From Haliscomenobacter sp. (GTDB lineage: Bacteria > Bacteroidota > Bacteroidia > Chitinophagales > Saprospiraceae), in NCBI RefSeq assembly GCF_016718685.1, contig NZ_JADKCX010000010.1:15954-79953 (forward strand): a DNA stretch of 64,000 nucleotides. The letters are read 5' to 3'. Positions within the stretch are counted from its first letter, which is position 1. Every line of letters starts with the position of its first letter. The notes under the pieces are model-generated. The model made no database searches. It saw only the letters and a program-made list of their open reading frames with translations, and had not been told where the DNA came from. The position numbers and the translations under genes were made by a program. This document shows, in pieces, positions 58,098 through 64,000 of this stretch.

Positions 58098-58686
58098 TCT
58101 GTGTTGAATTGTTTAGGGAAAAAAAAAGGAGTGCCCGCTAGAACAGCGGCACAAGACAGATAAAGCACGGGTAGGTAATCAGAAAATCAGCACAGAAAGC
58201 TTTTCCAGGAATGGTACAGGATAAAAAGGGATACCCCTTTACGGTTTAACACAGCTTGCCTCAGGCGAGGCAGGATCATTTTTTTAGAAAGGGTGCGGTA
58301 AGAAACAAGTGCAACGAAAGCTGAATGTACAGGGTTACCTTGAATTTTGTCTTCACGGGTATCTTCATCCACTTCTTCTTCTGCGCACTCTGTGATCAGG
58401 GTGAAGTAAAAGTTGAATGGAAAATGAGCGTGGTTAGAATGGTAGGAAAGGGGAGAATGGAAACGTTCGTAATGTACAACTCCAGCGGATTCTGGTGTGG
58501 AGTAGTAGCTCCCCCGATTGAGTAGAACGTTGCTACAATACCTAAAATACTGCAAAAAATAACCCTAAACAAGCTGCCTGGTTGTAAAACCTTCATATTC
58601 GTCTCGTTTGCTGGAGTACGGAGCACAAATGTAGAAAACTATGGTAACTATACGGCTGCCTTCGGCAGCATTTTTTCAAAAAGAAT
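58098..58686. other. intergenic region without a convincing gene
   Basis: 589 bases between the adaptor start and the hydrolase end. Short open frames on both strands (for example 58187-58555 minus and 58325-58525 plus) have no recognisable domain or consistent start and overlap each other. The minus strand has a candidate -7 box (CAAATGTA at 58626-58633, that is TACATTTG). A small hairpin, GCTGCC-TTC-GGCAGC, lies at 58655-58669 with a plus-strand T-tract. Confidence 0.5.
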
Positions 58687-59532
58687 TCACCCCAGCCCCT
58701 CAATAAACACCCCAATCTCCTCCGCCACCGCCTTATTGTTCATGCTATGCCCCAAGCCATTGTACCCTTCAAACCTACTTTTTTTCCAAATCGCTGCCAG
58801 TTTCTGCCCTTCGGCAAACGAAGCGATTTCATCGCAGGCGTCGTACATCATCAGGCCAGGGGTTTTGTTTTTTTCGGCAAAATCATAGAGGTTGAACGAA
58901 TCGACGGGAACGCCAAATTGGTCGTTGATCGCGATTTCCATGCCCTGCATGGCGCGTTCACTCAGGTGGAGTACGGCATTAAAATTGTTCAGAACCCGGC
59001 GCAAACTGCAAGGCGCGGCGATCACCACTCCGCCATGTACAAAGGAAGGTTTGAATTCGGAGAGGTAATACATGAGTGCCATGCCTCCCGCCGAATGCCC
59101 GACAATGAAAGCCGGTTGGAAATGTTCGGCTACGGCTTTGAGCGCGAGGGCATACCAATGGGCATCAAAACGATTGCCAGTGGTAGCGCCGTGCCCGGGG
59201 GCATCCAGGGCTATAATGCGGTAGTTCTTTTTTCGAAAAACATTGATGAAGGTACGCCAACGCCCTGAGTTGCTCTCCCAGCCGTGGGCCAGCAGGATGC
59301 TCGGTCCGGTGCCTTCCCAGCGGTAAGTTTGAATGTCGAGCCCTTCCGCCTGGATCGTTTCCCATTGAGCACCCTGTAAAAAAGTGCGGTCTTGCTCGCG
59401 CAGCCGACCTTTGCGGGGCGTGCGAAAGATGTCCAGCGCCATACGGCCTGCCCATTTCACGGAGATCAAGGCAATGGTGTTGATCTGCAAACGGACCAGG
59501 GCGATGGCCAGTTTTCGAAGGAATTGACGCAT
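58687..59532 (-). CDS. alpha/beta hydrolase
   Basis: 281 residues of alpha/beta-hydrolase fold. Oxyanion region ILLAHGWESNSGRW (residues 79-92), the second strand IIALDAPGHGATTGN, and the nucleophile elbow VGHSAGG with Ser147. The acid and base are probably D236 in MMYDACDEI and the late His in NGLGHSMNN. The N-terminal 45 residues are a basic, partly hydrophobic segment (LAIALVRLQINTIALISVKW) that may bind membrane. The substrate is not predictable. Single gene. Confidence 0.88.
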   Translation of the reverse strand: MRQFLRKLAIALVRLQINTIALISVKWAGRMALDIFRTPRKGRLREQDRTFLQGAQWETIQAEGLDIQTYRWEGTGPSILLAHGWESNSGRWRTFINVFRKKNYRIIALDAPGHGATTGNRFDAHWYALALKAVAEHFQPAFIVGHSAGGMALMYYLSEFKPSFVHGGVVIAAPCSLRRVLNNFNAVLHLSERAMQGMEIAINDQFGVPVDSFNLYDFAEKNKTPGLMMYDACDEIASFAEGQKLAAIWKKSRFEGYNGLGHSMNNKAVAEEIGVFIEGLG

Positions 59533-59588
59533 ACGAAATAAAATTTAAAGCGACCACAAAGATCGCCTTATTTTTTGCATTTCTAGCG

Positions 59589-60041
59589 TTAATTCTTGCC
59601 TACCGTCGGCCAGTTTTGATCCGCTTTTTTGATGTAGCCAGGTTTGTCTTCGCTCCAGGTTTTTTGCACCTTCAGGCTGTAGTTGAGGTACAATTTTCCG
59701 TCAACAATTGACCAAGCATCGGGGTCGATGCCCACAGCGTAGCCTCTCGAAACTCCATAGGCACAAAAACCGCCATATTCGGGCAGGTATTTTTCAGGAT
59801 TCTTTTTGAAGGTGTTCAGGTGAGCTTTGGAAGCAAAGTGGTAGGTGGCGGATTCGTATTTGAAACTGAATTCCTCCAAACCTTTCAGGGGTTTATGGTC
59901 TTCAAAATAGGCGACGAGGTCGTAACCCTGAACGGCCAGGTTCTTTTTGTCCACGTTGACATTGTAGTTGTTTTGGGCCAGCAGAGAAAGGCTGTTGAAC
60001 ACTAGCCCCAGCACCAAAATGGATTGCAATAATGTTTTCAT
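59589..60041 (-). CDS. secreted YHS-domain protein
   Basis: 150 residues with a signal peptide (QSILVLGLVFNSLSLLAQ). The YHS-like domain spans residues 30-130: NLAVQGYDLVAYFEDHKPLK, YHFASKAHLNTFKKNPEKYL, YGGFCAYGVSRGYAVGIDPD. YHS domains bind copper or similar ligands in some proteins; here the Cys in GGFCAYG is the only candidate. The end VQKTWSEDKPGYIKKADQNW is typical of this group. Single gene on the minus strand. Confidence 0.87.
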   Translation of the reverse strand: MKTLLQSILVLGLVFNSLSLLAQNNYNVNVDKKNLAVQGYDLVAYFEDHKPLKGLEEFSFKYESATYHFASKAHLNTFKKNPEKYLPEYGGFCAYGVSRGYAVGIDPDAWSIVDGKLYLNYSLKVQKTWSEDKPGYIKKADQNWPTVGKN

Positions 60042-60261
60042 TTTTTTGAATTTGGCAGTAAAACGGCTTGGCTACCCCTTGTGGTTTAGTCGAATGGCGA
60101 GAAAGCCTCCTAAATGTTTCTATGCGGACGAATTGGATATTTCGGCAATGGACCAGGCCCTTTATTCTTGATTTTAAGACAATAGGTGATCTTTTTTAAG
60201 GTTAAAACGTACAACAATAGAGAAACAGTCAATCGAATCACTGACCAAGAATTTTATCCAA

Positions 60262-62900
60262 ATGTCAGCATCTAATCCAAACGACGAGAAAATAAGACTT
60301 CAAGAGCAATACAGTGGCGGCAAAAAATGGCTAAAATGGGGCCCTTATTTGAGTGAACGCCAATGGGGAACCGTACGGGAAGACTACAGTGCGCTGGGCA
60401 AGGTTTGGGAATATTTTCCGCATGACCACGCCCGATCCCGGGTCTACCGCTGGGGTGAAGATGGGATAGCGGGCATTTCCGACGACCTGTGCAACCTCTG
60501 TTTTGGCCTTGCGTTGTGGAATGGCAAAGACCCCATTCTCAAAGAAAGACTTTTTGGCCTCAGCGGCCCGGAGGGCAATCATGGCGAGGACGTCAAGGAG
60601 TTGTACTACTACCTCGACAGTACGCCGACGCACTCCTACATGAAACACCTGTACAAGTACACGCTTGAAGCGTTCCCCTATCAGGATTTGGTGCAGGTCA
60701 ACCGCCAACGTTCCAAGGATGAAACAGAATTTGAACTGCACGATTCTTTGGCATTAGACGAAGGGTGCTACTACGACGTCTACACCGAATACGCAAAAGC
60801 AGACGTAGATGACATCTGTGTGCGCATTACCGCCCATGTGCGTGGCCACAAGGAAGGCCAGCTCTCCCTGCTTCCAACCCTGTGGTTTCGCAATTTATGG
60901 TCTTTTGGACTCTTGGCAGAAAAACCCATTATCCGGGTGGAGCATTCCGCGGAGGTAGTGCGTGCCCATCACCCCAAACTCGGCGATTATTACCTGTATT
61001 TTGATCCCCCTCAGCAATTGTTGTTTACCGAAAACGAAACCAATACCGAGCGAATTTTTGGTACTCCTAATGCGAGTCCATTCGTCAAGGATGCTTTTCA
61101 TCGGGCGGTGATTCAGGACGATAATTTCTTGGAGGGCAATTCTTCAGGGACCAAATTTGCGCCACACTATCGTTTTGAACTCATCCCCGGTGAAAAAGTG
61201 GAGATCAAGTTGCGTTTGACTAAAAAAGCGAAGCTGGAAGACCCACTTGGTGCTACTTATGCCACCACCTTCAAAAACCGGATCGCCGAAGCGGATGCGT
61301 TTTACCAACCATTCAAAAAAGGCGACAACGCAGATTTGGCCAACATCCAACGCCAGGCTTTGGCCGGGATGCTTTGGAGCAAACAGTATTACAACATCGA
61401 CATCCCACGTTGGCTCAATGGTGATCCAGGAAACCTTCCCCCACCTCCGGGGCGAAAACATGGGCGCAATCAGCATTGGAAAACCCTGAACAACGAAGAC
61501 ATTATCTCCATGCCCGACAAATGGGAATACCCCTGGTATGCGGCCTGGGACCTTGCCTTCCATTGTGTACCCCTGGCGATGGTAGATGCCGAGTTTGCCA
61601 AACAACAGCTCATTTTGTTCTTGCGTGAGTGGTACATGCACCCCAATGGACAACTACCCGCCTACGAGTGGGCTTTTGGGGATGTCAATCCTCCTGTACA
61701 CGCTTGGGCTTGTTTGCAGGTCTACAAAATGGACAAGGCCAAAAATGGCAACGACGACAAGGTTTTTCTCAAACGGGTATTTCAAAAACTGCTCATCAAT
61801 TTTACCTGGTGGGTCAACCGCAAAGACCACCAGGGAAACAACGTTTTTGAAGGCGGATTCCTAGGACTGGACAATATCGGCGTTTTTGACCGCAGCAGTT
61901 ATATCCCCGGCGGGGGCTACCTGGAGCAAGCTGATGGTACCGCCTGGATGGCCATGTATTGCTTGAACATGCTGGAAATGGCCCTGATTTTGGGTGAGGA
62001 GGACCTGGCTTTTGAAGATGTTGCAACCAAGTTTTTTGAACACTTCACTTACATTGCCGCTTCTTTGAACGACATCAGTGAACACTGGACGGGGTCCTGG
62101 GATCCGGTGGAAGGCTTTTTTTTTACGACATTCTGGCTTTGCCAAATGGGGAATTCATCCCAATGAAAATCAGATCTTTGGTCGGTTTGACCACCCTTTT
62201 TGCCGTGATGGAACTGGACCGGGAAAAACTGAAAAAACTCCCCAATTTTTACAATCGTTTGAAGTGGTTCCAAAAATACCGGGAAGCCAACCAGGAGTAC
62301 CTGGTGATTGACGAGTTGGAAGATCATGGCAATATTTTATTGTCACTGGTGCCTCAGGATCGTTTACTGCGTTTGCTTCATGCTTTGTTTGATGAAAATG
62401 AATTCCTGAGTAAAGGCGGCATCCGCTCGGTATCCAAGATTCATAAAAATCCCTATGTGGTCAATATTGCCGGGCAGGAATTTGGCTTGACCTACGAGCC
62501 GGGAGAATCCACCACGGGTTTGTTTGGTGGCAACTCCAATTGGCGTGGCCCGGTTTGGATGCCCATGAATTACCTGATCGGCCATTCTTTGCGCGCCTAT
62601 GCCCAACATTATGGCGATGACCTTAAAGTGGAATTTCCTACTGGATCTGAGCATTGGATTACCTTGGAGCAAGCCGCTGATGAGCTTTCCAGGCGACTGG
62701 TGTCCATTTTTCAACGCGACGAATTGGGCCAACGCCCGATACATGGTGAAAACAAGCACTACCATGCTGACCCTCATTTCCGCGATTTGTTGCTCTTTTA
62801 TGAATATTTCCACGGGGATACTGCCCATGGTCTGGGCGCATCGCATCAAACTGGCTGGACGGGTTTGGTAGCTGAATTGATTGATAAATCTATGTGGTGA
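60262..62900 (+). pseudogene. MGH1/GH63-type glucosidase, one frameshift
   Basis: Cytosolic glycoside hydrolase of the (alpha/alpha)6 barrel type, about 879 residues after correction. The N-terminal beta domain covers about residues 1-320 (GGKKWLKWGPYLSERQWGTV). The catalytic barrel holds WYAAWDLAFHCVPLAMVD, PAYEWAFGDVNPPVHAWA (probable acid Asp/Glu), GTAWMAMYCLNMLEMAL and, after the break, NWRGPVWMPMNYLIGH with HGENKHYHADPHFRDL. The frame changes at the T-run 62116-62124 (nine T; seven or ten would restore EGFF(F)YDILALPNGE). There is no signal peptide. The substrate is probably an alpha-glucoside; this is inferred from the family. Confidence 0.87.
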
Positions 62901-62923
62901 AATGTGTAGTTTTAGGCATGATT

Positions 62924-63039
62924 AGTGGGGCAAAAATAAGCACTCATTTTTCTTGAGCCAAAGGATTAGATAAGGCACTTGAAATGAAGCGTTTACTTAC
63001 CTAATCCTTTGGCAAAAGGAGCTTATTTTTTTATCGCCC
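62924..63039. repeat. palindromic repeat, copy 2 (GGGGCAAAAATAAG element)
   Basis: Same layout as 35596-35713: the stem 62958-62974 / 62996-63012 pairs at 16 of 17 positions, and the loop keeps CACTTGAAATGAA. The stem base pair that is G-C in copy 1 is A-T here, a compensatory change. It lies between the glucosidase and the SDR gene, 15 bases before the latter's start codon. Confidence 0.8.
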
Positions 63040-63054
63040 ATAAACCAAAAATCC

Positions 63055-63729
63055 ATGCAAAAATCAATTTTGATCACCGGTGCTTCCGGCAACCTGGGGC
63101 ACGCTGTACTCCAAAAATTTGTCAACGAAGGATTTAAAGTATACGGAACGGATCGCTCCGCTTCCCCCAGAACCGATGCCGAAATTGGCGCAGTTGACCT
63201 GACCAACGAACAAGCCACCCAGGCTTATATTGAAGACATTTGTAAAAAAAGCCCGAACCTGAATGCTGCGGTGCTGCTGGTTGGGGGCTACGCTCCGGGA
63301 GGATTGAAGGCTGCGGATGCTGCTGCTTTGCAAAAGATGTACCAGCTGAATTTTGAAACCGCCTACTTTGTGGTGCACGCACTTTTACCCCATTTTGAAG
63401 CCAATGGTGGCGGGCATATCGTGCTGATTGGCTCCCGGGCGGCGATAGATGCTCAGGCGGCTTTGTACAATGTAGCTTACGGATTGTCTAAATCGCTGTT
63501 GATCGCATTGGCCAATATCATCAACGCCTATGGCAAAAACAAAGGCATTCGTGCTTCAGTGATCATACCCAGCACGATTGATACGCCACCCAATCGGGAA
63601 GCTATGCCCGATGCCGATTTTGAAAAGTGGACCACACCGGAAGCAATCGCTGACAGCATCCATTTCCTGTTTACCGAACCAGGGCAACACCTGCGGGAAA
63701 CGGTGTTGAAACTTTACAACGAAGCCTAA
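63055..63729 (+). CDS. short-chain dehydrogenase/reductase
   Basis: A 224-residue SDR. N-terminal ILITGASGNLGHAVLQKF (cofactor loop), AAVLLVGGYAPGG, catalytic region IVLIGSRAAID with Ser, and YGLSK holding the Tyr-Lys pair. The C-terminal HLRETVLKLYNEA replaces the usual VDGG end. It is smaller than most SDRs; the substrate is unknown. The palindromic repeat copy 2 ends 15 bases before its start, so the leader would contain part of it. Confidence 0.88.
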   Translation: MQKSILITGASGNLGHAVLQKFVNEGFKVYGTDRSASPRTDAEIGAVDLTNEQATQAYIEDICKKSPNLNAAVLLVGGYAPGGLKAADAAALQKMYQLNFETAYFVVHALLPHFEANGGGHIVLIGSRAAIDAQAALYNVAYGLSKSLLIALANIINAYGKNKGIRASVIIPSTIDTPPNREAMPDADFEKWTTPEAIADSIHFLFTEPGQHLRETVLKLYNEA

Positions 63730-63730
63730 C

Positions 63731-63946
63731 ATGTACTACCTGCAAATGTTGCTTTACCTCTTGTACGCTTACCTGGGCCTGGGTTTGATTTTTGGGTTCT
63801 GGTTTGTGTTTAGAGGGGCAGAAAAAATCGACCAGAACATGCATGGAGCGAGTTGGCAAACTCGCCTGTTGCTCGTGCCCGCCTCCGCGGCCTTGTGGCT
63901 GTTGCTGCTCAACAAATACCTAAAACAGAAAAGACATGGTTCCTGA
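63731..63946 (+). CDS. small two-helix membrane protein
   Basis: 71 residues. Hydrophobic segments LQMLLYLLYAYLGLGLIFGF and LLLVPASAALWLLLL, separated by a short polar loop. It begins one base after the SDR stop codon and its end overlaps the next gene by 12 bases, so the three are probably cotranscribed. No family recognised. Confidence 0.6.
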   Translation: MYYLQMLLYLLYAYLGLGLIFGFWFVFRGAEKIDQNMHGASWQTRLLLVPASAALWLLLLNKYLKQKRHGS

Positions 63947-64000
63947 ATTGCGCAAACGACATCGCATAATCTGGCAGATCGGCAGCGTTCTGCTCTGCCT
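63935..64000 (+). CDS. start of a further gene, cut by the window edge
   Basis: An ATG at 63935 opens MVPELRKRHRIIWQIGSVLL, continuing past the end of the window. The start lies inside the upstream gene's last 12 bases, a typical coupled start. Basic N-terminus followed by the beginning of a hydrophobic helix; probably a membrane protein. Confidence 0.5.

Noticed and set aside
58187..58626. Small ORFs on both strands of the 58-kb intergenic region
   Set aside because: They overlap each other, have no recognisable domain and no consistent start; at best one could be a leader peptide.

Overview
The window looks like chromosomal DNA of a Bacteroidota member, most like the Saprospiraceae/Haliscomenobacter group (an inference from protein style, not a database result). 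Evidence: promoters with a TAnnTTTG -7 box (2103-2110, 12292-12299 on the minus strand, 28281-28288, 30915-30922), TonB-dependent receptors with a carboxypeptidase-like N-terminal domain, LytS/LytTR two-component genes, ~800-residue FtsX/MacB permeases without ATPases, DUF5916 and DUF6629 proteins, and many large palindromic intergenic repeats. I see no rRNA, tRNA, CRISPR array, phage or insertion sequence.

Layout. 1-4655: a frameshifted ABC-F ATPase; then an operon ArsR regulator / AHSA1 (broken) / DoxX / YdeI with a promoter-operator of its own; then a DUF6985-like protein. 4643-12773, mostly minus strand: a secreted aromatic-rich protein of unknown function, a DUF6629 membrane protein, a damaged small protein, an Mla-type lipid transport operon (coiled-coil protein, MlaE, MlaF, MlaD), a glucosaminidase, and a MarR regulator with a DUF6069 membrane protein. 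12910-16170: a GT39-like glycosyltransferase, two overlapping small genes, a nested palindromic repeat and a DUF2236 protein. 16602-22059: RND efflux operon 1 (adaptor, pump, TolC). 22141-28137, minus strand: a DUF5916 protein, an anomalous T8-C42-T8 tract, and a two-gene unit of unknown function. 28245-36465: a small membrane operon with a Crp/Fnr-type site, a Uma2 remnant, an SDR, a lactonase, a Gfo/Idh/MocA oxidoreductase, a TonB receptor, a broken MDR dehydrogenase and a Crp/Fnr regulator. 36598-52205: four paralogous FtsX-type permeases that enclose a LytS/LytTR pair, an outer-membrane receptor and a lipoprotein, several of them broken. 52340-58097, minus strand: RND efflux operon 2. 58687-64000: alpha/beta hydrolase, YHS protein, frameshifted MGH1/GH63-type glucosidase, SDR, a small membrane protein and the start of one further gene.

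Two points stand out. First, at least 25 single-base frame changes, most of them in short homopolymers and some in compensating pairs a few dozen bases apart, break genes whose other frame continues a perfectly conserved protein. This pattern fits uncorrected sequencing indels better than gene decay, and the C42 tract is probably also an artefact. Gene ends given here should be read with that in mind. Second, the intergenic DNA carries several distinct families of long palindromes. One is present twice (35596-35713 and 62924-63039), with a compensatory base-pair change in its 17-bp stem, so the structure itself appears to be conserved.

The main theme is the cell envelope: two complete tripartite RND pumps, an Mla lipid transporter, four MacB/FtsX-like permeases under a probable LytS/LytTR system, TonB-type receptors and several secreted proteins of unknown function. 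The best candidates for undescribed biology are the ATPase-less permease cluster with its regulators, the secreted two-gene unit at 24514-28137, and the covarying hairpin repeat.
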